From Candidatus Leptovillus gracilis (GTDB lineage Bacteria; Chloroflexota; Anaerolineae; Promineifilales; Promineifilaceae), in contig JADJXA010000001.1 of NCBI GenBank assembly GCA_016716065.1, positions 1 through 64,000 on the forward strand: 64,000 nt of DNA, written 5' to 3'. Made by a program: the position numbers and the translations under genes. Below the pieces are notes generated by a model. It did no database searches. It was not told the DNA's origin and saw only the letters and a program-made list of their open reading frames with translations. The stretch's first letter is position 1. Each line of letters starts with the position of its first letter. Below, in pieces: positions 41,887 through 50,598 of the stretch.

Positions 41887-42160
41887 GCCAATCTCCAGTT
41901 TACGCTCAACAAAAAAGCAGAAGGGCGAAGGCAGAATGCTTTCTGCTTTCGCCCTTCTGCTTTCATCCTTGTTAGTAATGGGTCATGAAGGATTCGAACC
42001 TTCGACCAATGGATTAAAAGAACGAGGGTGGCAGCAAAGAATGACACATCTTTTGAAGCGTCCACAGGAGTAATTTAAAGAACTTCAAGGCGATTTAAAG
42101 GCCAAAATGTGCATTATTCCCATTGAATTTCATTCTAACTGCTTGCCAACTGCTACCCTT
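41887..42160. other. Intergenic region with island remnant
   Basis: No gene. It contains short AGAAGGGCGAAGGCAGAA / TTCTGCTTTCGCCCTTCTGC inverted repeats (about 41917-41962) and the tRNA-Lys 3' half at 41980-42020. It is the edge of an eroded integrated element. Confidence 0.6.
41980..42020 (-). other. tRNA-Lys 3' half, probable attachment site
   Basis: 41 nt equal to the 3' half of tRNA-Lys, from the anticodon loop (CTTTTAA) through the T arm to the acceptor strand ATGACCC. It matches 39 of 41 positions of 11428-11468. The two differences form a compensatory pair in the T stem. The 5' half is absent, replaced by unrelated sequence. With a tyrosine integrase fragment 140 bp away, this is the usual footprint of an att site. 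Confidence 0.7.
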
Positions 42161-42502
42161 TTACGACTTAAACAGACCATCCATTTTGTCTGTAGCCTCT
42201 TGCTGCATACTCGGCATGACATGGCTGTACGTATCCATCGTGAGGGTAATACTACTATGCCCCAGCATTTCTTGCACGATTTTTGGATGGACATTTTTCT
42301 TGAGCAATAACGCAGCGGCCGTATGGCGAAGGTCATGGAAACGAATTCGGGGTAAGCTGGTCTTATCAAGCGAGACGTAAAAATGGCGGCTTAAATTCCG
42401 CTGCGAGATAGGATTGCCGGTTGCGGTGATAAAGATTAGCCCGCGCATCGCGTGCGTGATTTCCTGGTATTCCTTCAATGATTGAACCATATAACCGGGC
42501 AT
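42161..42502 (-). pseudogene. Tyrosine integrase, C-terminal fragment
   Basis: 113 residues of the catalytic domain of a phage-type tyrosine recombinase: FHDLRHTAAALLLKKNVHPK (HxxR), QEMLGHSSITLTMDTYSHVM (His and nucleophile Tyr). The N-terminal DNA-binding domain and the first catalytic Arg are gone. It lies next to the tRNA-Lys fragment on the same strand. An IS1-type fragment abuts its upstream side, which probably caused the truncation. Confidence 0.87.
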
Positions 42503-42519
42503 GGGTAATGGTTAATTTA

Positions 42520-43063
42520 CGCGATCCAGCTTGCGGGGCTTGGACCGCACCTTTGGTGTCTGCCGCCAAACGGTCGCCCAATGGCTTAAAAAAAAGCCGA
42601 GCAACTGCCTCCTTTAACTGAATCACTGGTTGAGAGTCAAGCTGATGATGTCTTGGAACTGGATGAATTATGGTCATTTGTCGGCCAGAAAGAGAATAAG
42701 CGCTGGATTTGGATTGCCCTCTGTCGGCGTACCCGTCAGGTCGTTTCCTTTTTCATTGGCGACCGTGGTGAAGAAAGCTGCTAGCGGCTTTGGCAATGGA
42801 TTCCCCCGGCCTATCGTCATTGCCACACCTTTAGCGACTTCTGGGAGACCTATCAGCAGGTCTTTGGTCTGTTAGGCCAGAACCACCAATCAGTGGGCAA
42901 AGAAACAGGTGAAACTGCCCATGTGGAGAGGTGGAACAATACCTTACGGCAGCGACTGGCCCGTTTTGTTCGCAAGACCTTGTCCTTTTCTAAGTCCGAC
43001 GAGTATCACGAAATTGCTCTCAGGCTATTTATTCATGAGTATAATTCAGCGGTTATCAGTTAA
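42520..43063 (+). pseudogene. IS1-family transposase, truncated
   Basis: The frame reads LDRTFGVCRQTVAQWLKKK, then shifts at an A8 run to AEQLPPLTESLVESQADDVL. It continues through ELDELWSFVGQKENKRW (catalytic Asp), an in-frame TAG after GEES, and HVERWNNTLRQRLARFVRKT (the HxxE region) to a TAA at 43063. The start of the element is missing. A frameshift and a stop make it inactive. Confidence 0.87.
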
Positions 43064-43131
43064 CAGTAACCACTACCACAATCTGGTCGCCGTGTTCATC
43101 AGAGGAGATCAAAACAGGGTGGCAAGAAAAA

Positions 43132-43159
43132 AGGCCAGGATCGGCGTGATTCCTGGCCT
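43132..43159 (-). terminator. Terminator of the F0 operon
   Basis: AGGCCAGGA and TCCTGGCCT flank a 10-nt loop. On the minus strand the stem is followed by TTTTTTCTT. It lies about 90 bp after the last atp gene and shows that the operon naturally ends without F1 genes. Confidence 0.88.
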
Positions 43160-43251
43160 CTTGCGGCAGTTGTGTGGTGGACGGCCGTTATGGGTAACGG
43201 CCGTTCCTATTCTCTCCATCCTCTAACGAGAGCCTAAACGGGCAGCAAAAC

Positions 43252-43956
43252 CTACTTCAGTGAATCCCGCAAAGCGCCCATCTGCCCGGCAACACTGTCA
43301 TCAACAACCTGATCACCCACACGAATGATCAAGCCGCCCAGAATGCCAGGATTTACCTGAAACGTCACGTCAGAGACATTCAAAGCCGCTTTCGCGTGTT
43401 TCTTTTCCTCATCCGTCAAGGGCAAAGCGCTGGTAATCACCGCTTTATCGCCGCTGAGAGATGAAACACTCGCCGGTACTTTGGCGAAGAAATCGGCAAT
43501 GAGCGCCCGCTGACGCGCATCGTCCAAAGAAGCGCCAACGATTTTGTTGGCCGCGGCAATCGCAATGGCCGCAACCTGACCACGCAGGTCAGCCAAAATA
43601 CGGTTCCGTTCTTCCTCAGCATCTTCGCGGGCAGCAGCCACAACCGATCTGGCGTCTTCATTGGCTTTAGCCAAAATGCCAGCGCCAGTCTCCTCCGCCT
43701 GCACGGCCGCATCCGACCGAATCTTAGACGCCTCAGCCCGCGCCGCATCCAAAATTTTCTTCGCTTCGGCGTCCGCATTGTCGCGGGCAATCGCCGCCTG
43801 CCGCGCATCTTCAAGACCCTTCGCTATACGCGCCTTGCGCTCATCCAAGACTCGCAAAATAGGGCCAAAAGCGACGCCTTTCAACAACAGCAGCAGGACA
43901 GTAATGCCCAAAATCTGCATGATGAGATAACCAATATTTATGCCTAATGCTTCCAT
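43252..43956 (-). CDS. F0F1 ATP synthase subunit b fused to delta C-terminal domain
   Basis: 234 residues. A single transmembrane helix (YLIMQILGITVLLLLLKGVA, residues 10-30) and a long charged helix (residues 35-160) form the b stalk. The last 60 residues (SALPLTDEEKKHAKAAL, ILGGLIIRVGDQVVDDSVAG) match the C-terminal domain of subunit delta. The six-helix N-terminal domain of delta, which caps the F1 head, is not recognisable. Full b-delta fusions are longer. It is last in the F0 operon before a terminator. Confidence 0.87.
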   Translation of the reverse strand: MEALGINIGYLIMQILGITVLLLLLKGVAFGPILRVLDERKARIAKGLEDARQAAIARDNADAEAKKILDAARAEASKIRSDAAVQAEETGAGILAKANEDARSVVAAAREDAEEERNRILADLRGQVAAIAIAAANKIVGASLDDARQRALIADFFAKVPASVSSLSGDKAVITSALPLTDEEKKHAKAALNVSDVTFQVNPGILGGLIIRVGDQVVDDSVAGQMGALRDSLK

Positions 43957-44009
43957 TCTATTCTCCTTACTTGTCTAACCAACACCTGAACAAGATGTTT
44001 TGTATTGAC

Positions 44010-44258
44010 CTAAACCACGAACAGAATGATGAGAGCTACAACCAACGCATAAATAGCAACGGCTTCGGCGAAGGCGATACCCAAGATCATGTTCGTCTGG
44101 ATATTACCACTGGCATCAGGATTACGGGCAATACCTTGCACCGCACCATTCACCAGAATACCAATACCAGCGCCAGCGCCAATCGCACCCGTCATGGCCA
44201 AACCTGCGCCAATTGCCTTCAAACCGTTCGCCAATGCCAAAGCAGCTAGTTCATCCAT
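44010..44258 (-). CDS. ATP synthase subunit c
   Basis: An 82-residue two-helix hairpin forming the rotor ring. The polar loop is ARNPDA and the ion-binding Glu lies in ILGIAFAEAVAIYALVVALI. The residues around this Glu (AEAVA, not ES/ET-type with a Gln in helix 1) suggest proton rather than sodium specificity. It lies between subunits a and b in the standard order. Confidence 0.96.
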   Translation of the reverse strand: MDELAALALANGLKAIGAGLAMTGAIGAGAGIGILVNGAVQGIARNPDASGNIQTNMILGIAFAEAVAIYALVVALIILFVV

Positions 44259-44299
44259 TATGTCTAATCCTCCAACTGTTTCTAATTTTTCTTAAGGAA

Positions 44300-45383
44300 T
44301 TAGTGATGCTCTTCATCGCCATGATGACCCTCAGTAGCGCTCACCATGAAAATCAACATTAACAGCGCAAAAACAAGCGCCTGAATCAGACCCACGAAAA
44401 ACTCGAGGCCAAAGAAGACCACGTTAATCACCGGCAGCAGGTAAGCCATCACAAACAGCAGCACCATACCGGCAAAAATATTACCCAAAAGACGGAAGGC
44501 AAACGAGATAATTTTGGAAACCTCGCTGATCAACTCAAGGATGCCCACGGCTGGATCAATTGCCTTGATGGGGTTCTTAGCCACCTGCTGACCCCACCCC
44601 TTACCAATAAAGGGGAAGAATTTAGAAAGATAGCCGCGCCCGCCTAGATATTTGAAACCAAAATATTGAACCATCACCATAGCTACCAGGGCAAAAGCCA
44701 GTGTAAAGTTCAGGTCTGTGGCCCCAGGTCGCAGCAGCGGCACAATGGTCCAATCGGCTGCCTCGGGATTTCGGCCAACTTTCGCGTCCTTGGCTCTCCT
44801 GTTCAATGCTGGCATCTTCCTGGGCATTGGCATCGGCGCGGATCAAAAAGAAGGGGGAAACCCGTAAGTCACCAAGGTTGGCTTCATCCGCCGCATGTTC
44901 AACATCGTGGAAATCTTCTTCGGTAAACGCCAGCCCCTTGGCTTTTGCCTCTTTTTCAGCATCAAGAGCCGCTTTGTGAGGCTTCCATTCATAAAAACCA
45001 ATGCTGTCCCAACCAGGAATCAGGCCCATCCAGTTGGTCGTAAGGATAATCAATATGAAGGTCATAAACCAGGGGAAGAAATTCTTCACCTTGGGTCCGG
45101 CAATGCCCTCAGCAAAATTATAAGCAGCTTCAATGATCATCTCAAAGAAGTTGTAGAAACCGGTAGGGATTTCATCGGCCGTGCGCGAGCGCGCTTTCAG
45201 GGAAAAGGCCAATATCGCCACCACGATCCAGGCCACCACCGTAGACACAAATGTGTTGGTGATGCCACCCAGAACAGGTATTCCCTCAGTGCCCGGATAC
45301 ACTTCACCGGGCAACTTGAATAAAGGGGCGCACCGGTCTGGGAAAGCCACAAACGATCCGAAAATAAGCATCAAGAGCGACAC
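44300..45383 (-). pseudogene. ATP synthase subunit a, single frameshift
   Basis: The N-terminal part (from GTG 45383) has AWIVVAILAFSLKARSR and FFPWFMTFILIILTTNWMGL. The C-terminal part has TDLNFTLAFALVAMVMVQYF and SKIISFAFRLLGNIFAGMVL with the essential Arg. These lie in different frames that overlap between 44622 and 44833; the change is at about 44755-44815. A further frame slip near 45385 may hide the original start (MKKICHF). An insertion of about 45 charged residues (KAALDAEKEAKAKGLAFTEE) lies in a loop. An error in the sequence is likely because the gene is essential for the complex. Confidence 0.87.
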
Positions 45384-45409
45384 AGATCAAAATGACATAT
45401 CTTTTTCAT

Positions 45410-45727
45410 CTATGCGCTTCCCTCTTTTTTCTCTATGTCATTGTCGTTATTTTTGGCTTTTTTTGCGTCCAATTCGGCCATGCGCGCCTGCGCTCTGGCG
45501 ACCATCATCAAACTTAGACGGACCATCGCAAATAGGGTAACTGGAAAACTACCTAACATAAAGACGACAGTAAACACGCCGCGGGTTTCCAGGGTGGTGT
45601 CGAGATAACGCCCGGCGCCAAAGGCGACACCAATAATCATCAGGGCGACAAACCCGGTCACACAACCAACCTGGCCTACCAAATTGGTCATGACTATCGT
45701 CTGGTTAATGTCTGATTTGCGGGACAC
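45410..45727 (-). CDS. AtpI-like assembly protein
   Basis: This 105-residue protein has two transmembrane helices (GFVALMIIGVAFGAGRYLD; GVFTVVFMLGSFPVTLFAMV) and a charged C-terminal tail. It resembles AtpI/AtpZ, which aid c-ring assembly or Mg2+ supply. GTG 45727 is the start, preceded at about 30 nt by a strong promoter. It is first in the F0 operon. Confidence 0.82.
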   Translation of the reverse strand: MSRKSDINQTIVMTNLVGQVGCVTGFVALMIIGVAFGAGRYLDTTLETRGVFTVVFMLGSFPVTLFAMVRLSLMMVARAQARMAELDAKKAKNNDNDIEKKEGSA

Positions 45728-45756
45728 AATATTATTTATTAATGCGCGGTTTGCGC

Positions 45757-45784
45757 ATTATATCACAATTCATTTCGGTGACAA
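45757..45784 (-). promoter_or_regulatory. Promoter of the F0 operon
   Basis: On the minus strand: TTGTCA (45784-45779), 16-nt spacer, perfect TATAAT (45762-45757), 30 bp before the atpI-like gene. Confidence 0.75.
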
Positions 45785-45806
45785 TGCGTGTCTAAAGGAC
45801 AGAGTG

Positions 45807-47330
45807 TTAACCGGTTAAGGTAAAAAAGGCGTTGGCCGCTTCGCGTGTCCAATCAAAAGCAGGACCCGCGTAAACGCCCAGGAAAATGATTAAAAAGACG
45901 GATACGGCCAGACCAATTTGTGCGGCCCTGGACACCGGAATGGGTACGTCCTCATGGTCGGAGCGGTACAAATACATGTATTTGACGATGGAAAGGTAGT
46001 AATAGAGGGCCACAAACGCATTAAGAATGCCCAATAAAGCCAACCACCAGTAACCGGCATCAACGGCCGCTTTAAACACAAAGAACTTGCCAATAAAACC
46101 GGCCGTCGGTGGAATGCCACCCAACGATAGCAGCGCAAACAACATGACCAGCGCCAGATAAGGGGAACGACGGTTCAAGCCATACAAATCACGCAAATCG
46201 TTCGTGCCGGAGACGTTATTGATTAAGATGATGACGCCAAAGGCGGCGATATTGGTGAAGACATACATCAACAGGTAGAACATGGCCGCGCCGGAGCCAT
46301 CAGGCGTAAAGGCCACCAGGCCAATCAGCACATAACCAGCCTGGGCAATGCTGGAGTAAGCCAGCAGGCGCTTGATATCGTTTTGGTAGATGGCGGCAAA
46401 GTTGCCCAACGTCATGGTGATGACACACATGGAGATGAGCAGCGCCCACCACAACGATGCCTGACTTGGCGCACCAAAAGCTCCGGCTGTCAGGACGCGC
46501 AAAAAGATGGCAAAACCGGCCGCTTTGGAAGCTGTGGAAACAAAAGCGGTAAAACTGGTTGGCGCGCCGTTGTACACGTCGGGGGTCCAAAAATGGAAGG
46601 GAACGGCCGAAATCTTGAAACCAAAGCCCACGATAATCATGGCGGCGGACAACAGGATGACGCCGTTGGCTTCTGGAGGAATCGTGCCAGCGTTGGCTAA
46701 AACCAGGCCCATCTGGTAAATGTTGGTGGAAGGAATGCCAATGCTGCTAAAAATTCCATGCAGCAGACTCATGCCATACAACATGATGCCAGTGGCTACT
46801 GCGCCATAAACAAAATACTTCATACCCGCTTCGGACGATTGTTCATCTTCCGTAATGAAACCGGCCAACACATAGGATGAAATACTGGCCGTCTCCAGAG
46901 CGATATACAGCATGATCAGGTCGGCCGAAGCGGCCATCAGGCTAAAGCCAATGGTGGCGGCAATGAGCAGCGCATAAAACTCTCCACGCTGTAATCTCTC
47001 TACGTCCACACTGACCAGGCTGGTGACAATGAGCGCCGACAAGAAGATGACCCGAAAAACTAGCGTAATGAGGTCATTCCAGATCATGCCGCCCCAAACC
47101 AGGCTGCTCGCAGATAGAGATTGCTGATTGTCGGGGACGTTAAACAAAAGCCATAGGCCCAATGTCACCAACAAAACGGCAAAAGAACCCCAGGCGGCAA
47201 AAAGCCCAACATTGCGTCGGTTTGCCGGCGTCAGGGAGCGATCATAAAAGAGGATGGCCGCTAACAAGATAACCAGGCTTATTTCGGGTATAAGTACCAG
47301 AACCCAATCAAGGGTGAGAGTCGAGCTCAC
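45807..47330 (-). CDS. NADH-quinone oxidoreductase subunit N
   Basis: This 507-residue antiporter-like subunit of complex I has about 14 transmembrane helices. Conserved Glu and Lys channel residues lie in MLYIALETASISSYVLAGFI and FGFKISAVPFHFWTPDVYNG, with KRLLAYSSIAQAGYVLIGLV further on. GTG 47330 immediately follows the stop of the preceding nuoM copy, whose last codons provide GGGAGG. It is the last gene of the nuo operon. Confidence 0.96.
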   Translation of the reverse strand: MSSTLTLDWVLVLIPEISLVILLAAILFYDRSLTPANRRNVGLFAAWGSFAVLLVTLGLWLLFNVPDNQQSLSASSLVWGGMIWNDLITLVFRVIFLSALIVTSLVSVDVERLQRGEFYALLIAATIGFSLMAASADLIMLYIALETASISSYVLAGFITEDEQSSEAGMKYFVYGAVATGIMLYGMSLLHGIFSSIGIPSTNIYQMGLVLANAGTIPPEANGVILLSAAMIIVGFGFKISAVPFHFWTPDVYNGAPTSFTAFVSTASKAAGFAIFLRVLTAGAFGAPSQASLWWALLISMCVITMTLGNFAAIYQNDIKRLLAYSSIAQAGYVLIGLVAFTPDGSGAAMFYLLMYVFTNIAAFGVIILINNVSGTNDLRDLYGLNRRSPYLALVMLFALLSLGGIPPTAGFIGKFFVFKAAVDAGYWWLALLGILNAFVALYYYLSIVKYMYLYRSDHEDVPIPVSRAAQIGLAVSVFLIIFLGVYAGPAFDWTREAANAFFTLTG

Positions 47331-48961
47331 TTATGCACCTCCCAGCCAAGACAGCAAATTGGCTGCCACGAGTTGTACACTGTCTAGAACTGTCATAGTC
47401 TGCTGTGCTTCTTGAATACGCTGAATAATGGGGATCATGCCAGACTCCACGATTGGGCCAATGATTGACGGCAAAACGCCAATGGCAATGAGAATGGCGC
47501 AGAACATGACCAGGGTGAATTTATCTATGGCTAAAATCGGGCGCATATCGTGCCATTTTTCGCTATGGTATTCGCCAAAAAGACGGTGTTAACGGCCCGC
47601 AAAATGTAGGCGGCCGTAATGATGACGCCCAGAATGCTGAGGACAGCCACAATCTGGTAGTAGTTGGCCGGAACCAGGTTGAGGAAGGCGGGTGTCGCCG
47701 GCAGGCTGCTGCCTTGCCAGACGCCCATAAAGATGGGGAATTCAGCGATGAAGCCGGATAGTCCGGGCATACCCATGGAGACCAGACCGCCGATGATAAA
47801 GGGAACCACCAACCAGGGCAAAGCCTGGCGCATCCCGCTGAGGTCGTCCATGCTGCGGGTATGGGCGCGATCATAAATCATGCCGACGACAGAGAAGAAG
47901 AGGGCAGTCATGACGCCGTGACTGACCATTTGAATACCGGCCCCGGTGAAGCCGACCAGGGTCATGGTGGCAAAGCCCATGGAGACTAACCCCATGTGGC
48001 TGACGCTGGAGTAGCCAATGAGATACTTCATGTCGCGCTGGCGCATGGCGATGAAGGAGCCGTACAAGACGTTGATCAACGTGAGCAAGATGACAAAGGG
48101 CATCCAATAGATGGTGCCTTCGGGCAGAATCTGGATGCCAACGCGCATGGAGGCATAGGCCCCCAGTTTCATCAGAACACCGGCGTGAATCATGGAAACG
48201 GCCGTGGGCGCCGCCACATGACCATCCGGTGACCAGTTATGGAAGGGGAACAAACCGGCCAAAATGGCAAAGCCCAAAAACAAAGGCATAAACCAGATGC
48301 GCTGCATGTCAAAGGGGAAGTTCACCTCCGACCAGACCCGTAAATCAAAGGTCGGTTCTACGCCGGCCGCCGGCAAATTAAAGTACAAAACCAGGAAGGC
48401 GATGAACGAGATAAAGCTGCCGATGAGCAGGTACAGCGTCAGCTTCATGGCAGCGTATTCGCGTCGTTCCTTCCAGCCCCAGATGACGATCATGACGTAC
48501 ATGGGCAGCACGGCCAATTCGTAGAAGAAGAACAACAAGAAGGCATCTACCGCAACAAACACGCCATGAACACCGGCCACCAGCAGCATGAAGAAGGCAA
48601 AAAACTCACGCGGCCGGTCCTCAATGCTCCAGGAGATTAAGACACCGCCCAACCCCACAATAGAGGTCAACAACACCAATGTCGCGCTCAGACCATCCAC
48701 ACCGACGATATAGCCGATATTGATGGCCGGAATCCATTGGTATTCCTCCAGAAACATCAGCGTATCGGCCCAGCGCGCCTGCGCATCCGGCAGATTTTGG
48801 TAATAGGCGATATACACATATAGAGACAGTATCAGCCCCAAGATCATGGTGGCCAGAGCCAGCATCCGGGAATTTTCGCCCCGCTCTTTGGGCATCATTA
48901 AGATGATGACGGCTGCTACTATCGGCGATAGGGCAATGACTGATAAAAATGGGAAATCCAT
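47331..48961 (-). pseudogene. NADH-quinone oxidoreductase subunit M, second copy, one frameshift
   Basis: The antiporter-like subunit is readable from ATG 48961 (FFFYELAVLPMYVMIVIWGW with the essential Glu, FHNWSPDGHVAAPTAVSMIH, GVLMKLGAY with Lys, KYLIGYSSVSHMGLVSMGFA). At about 47560-47575 it needs one extra G (VFL then GEYHSEKWHDMRPILAIDKF) to join the last 71 residues, which end in NLLSWLGGA. The single-base loss next to G residues looks like a sequence error. This extra NuoM is what defines the four-pump type of complex I. Confidence 0.9.
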
Positions 48962-49035
48962 AAACCCTCTTCCAGCCTCAGATACTTAAGAAGTCAGAGA
49001 TTAGAGAACAAAAGCAAAGTTAGCGCTTTATTCTC

Positions 49036-50586
49036 TCAACTAAATAGCTTGGTGACGGTGTCGTTGATAAAGACCAACAACCACTGCGGCCAAATTCCCA
49101 ATGACAACATCAGGGCCATCAACGGCCAGATCACCGCGTGTTCGCGGAAAGTCATATCTTTCAGACCGCGCCATTCTTCTTTGATGGGGCCATGCAGCGT
49201 TTCGCCGATGCCCTTGAGGATGTAGGCGCCGGTCATAAACAGGCCGAGCATGGAGATAGCAACTTGCACGGTGAAGATATTCCAACTGCCGCGCACGATC
49301 ATAAATTCGCCGACAAAGCCATTCAGACCGGGTAAACCCAGGGAAGCCATGCTGGTGAAGATAAGAATCGCGCCAAACATCGGCATAATAGACCACAAAC
49401 CGCCAAACGCCTTTAAATCGCGGGTATGGGCGCGTTCGTAGATGACGCCGACCATGAAGAACATGCCGGCCGCCGACAGGCCATGATTGAACATTTGCAA
49501 AACCGCACCGCTGGTGGCCATGATGGCGTCGGTGGTTGTGCCGGGATCGGCGAAGGATTGGGCACGGCCGTAAGCATAGGCATACACAGCAATGCCCAAT
49601 ACCACAAAACCCATGTGGTTAATAGACGAGTAGGCCACCAATCGTTTAAAGTCCCACTGACCAAACGCCGCATAGCCACCCATCACAATGCTCAACATGC
49701 CAAACGTCGCCAGAATACCGGCCGTCAGATTAGCCTGTTCCGGGAAGAAAGGCACAACCAAACGCAAGAAGCCATACGCGCCCAGTTTCAGCATAACCCC
49801 AGCCAAAATCATAGAACCGGCGGTGGGGGCCTGAGTATGGGCATCTGGCAGCCAGGTGTGGAATGGAAAAACCGGCACTTTCAGGGCAAAGGCAATCACA
49901 AATGCCCAGTAAGCAATCGCTTTAACGGCATCAACTGGCAAATTGACGTTGGGCAAAATGCCGCCAGCTTGTAAATTCACCCATTTATCCATGAGTTGGG
50001 GAATGTCAAACGTCCCCATTGAAAGACCGATAATCTGGATAGAAAGCAACAAGCCCAAACTTCCGGCCATGGTGTAGACAAAGAATTTGAAGGAAGCGTA
50101 TTCACGGTCCTTCCCACCCCAAATCTTAATGAGAAAATACATGGGAACCAGGCCAAACTCCCAGAACACAAAGAATAGGAGCAAGTCCAGAGCAGAGAAC
50201 AAACCCAGCATCGCCGCTTCCATAATTAGAAACAGGAACATAAACATGCGCGGGTTCTCTTCGATCTGAAAAGAAGCCAGAATCGAAAGGGGTGTCAGAA
50301 TGGTGGTCAACAAGATCATAACCAGACTAATGCCATCTATGCCAATATGATAATTGGCGCCAATGGCTGTAAACCAGGGCGCAATCGTCTCAAACTGGAT
50401 ACCGGCATCTACCCGATCGTAGTTGAACCACATGATCAATACGAGAGCCAGGGGAACCAGGCTGAAAATCAGCGCCAGCCAACGAACGGTTCGCTTCGCG
50501 TCGCCGGGCAGCAAAAAGATGACTGTGGCCGCCAGCAGCGGGAAGAAAATGACCAGGCTCAGGAGATTGTCTTGAATAAAGTCCAT
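49036..50586 (-). CDS. NADH-quinone oxidoreductase subunit M, first copy
   Basis: 516 residues, about 14 transmembrane helices. Proton-channel residues are in FFVFWEFGLVPMYFLIKIWG (Glu) and GVMLKLGAYGFLRLVVPFFP (Lys), with FHTWLPDAHTQAPTAGSMIL and KRLVAYSSINHMGFVVLGIA. This copy resembles ordinary bacterial NuoM more than the downstream copy does. It starts 12 nt after nuoL. The two NuoM proteins differ widely, so the duplication is ancient. Confidence 0.96.
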   Translation of the reverse strand: MDFIQDNLLSLVIFFPLLAATVIFLLPGDAKRTVRWLALIFSLVPLALVLIMWFNYDRVDAGIQFETIAPWFTAIGANYHIGIDGISLVMILLTTILTPLSILASFQIEENPRMFMFLFLIMEAAMLGLFSALDLLLFFVFWEFGLVPMYFLIKIWGGKDREYASFKFFVYTMAGSLGLLLSIQIIGLSMGTFDIPQLMDKWVNLQAGGILPNVNLPVDAVKAIAYWAFVIAFALKVPVFPFHTWLPDAHTQAPTAGSMILAGVMLKLGAYGFLRLVVPFFPEQANLTAGILATFGMLSIVMGGYAAFGQWDFKRLVAYSSINHMGFVVLGIAVYAYAYGRAQSFADPGTTTDAIMATSGAVLQMFNHGLSAAGMFFMVGVIYERAHTRDLKAFGGLWSIMPMFGAILIFTSMASLGLPGLNGFVGEFMIVRGSWNIFTVQVAISMLGLFMTGAYILKGIGETLHGPIKEEWRGLKDMTFREHAVIWPLMALMLSLGIWPQWLLVFINDTVTKLFS

Positions 50587-50598
50587 CGGGTCTCCTAC

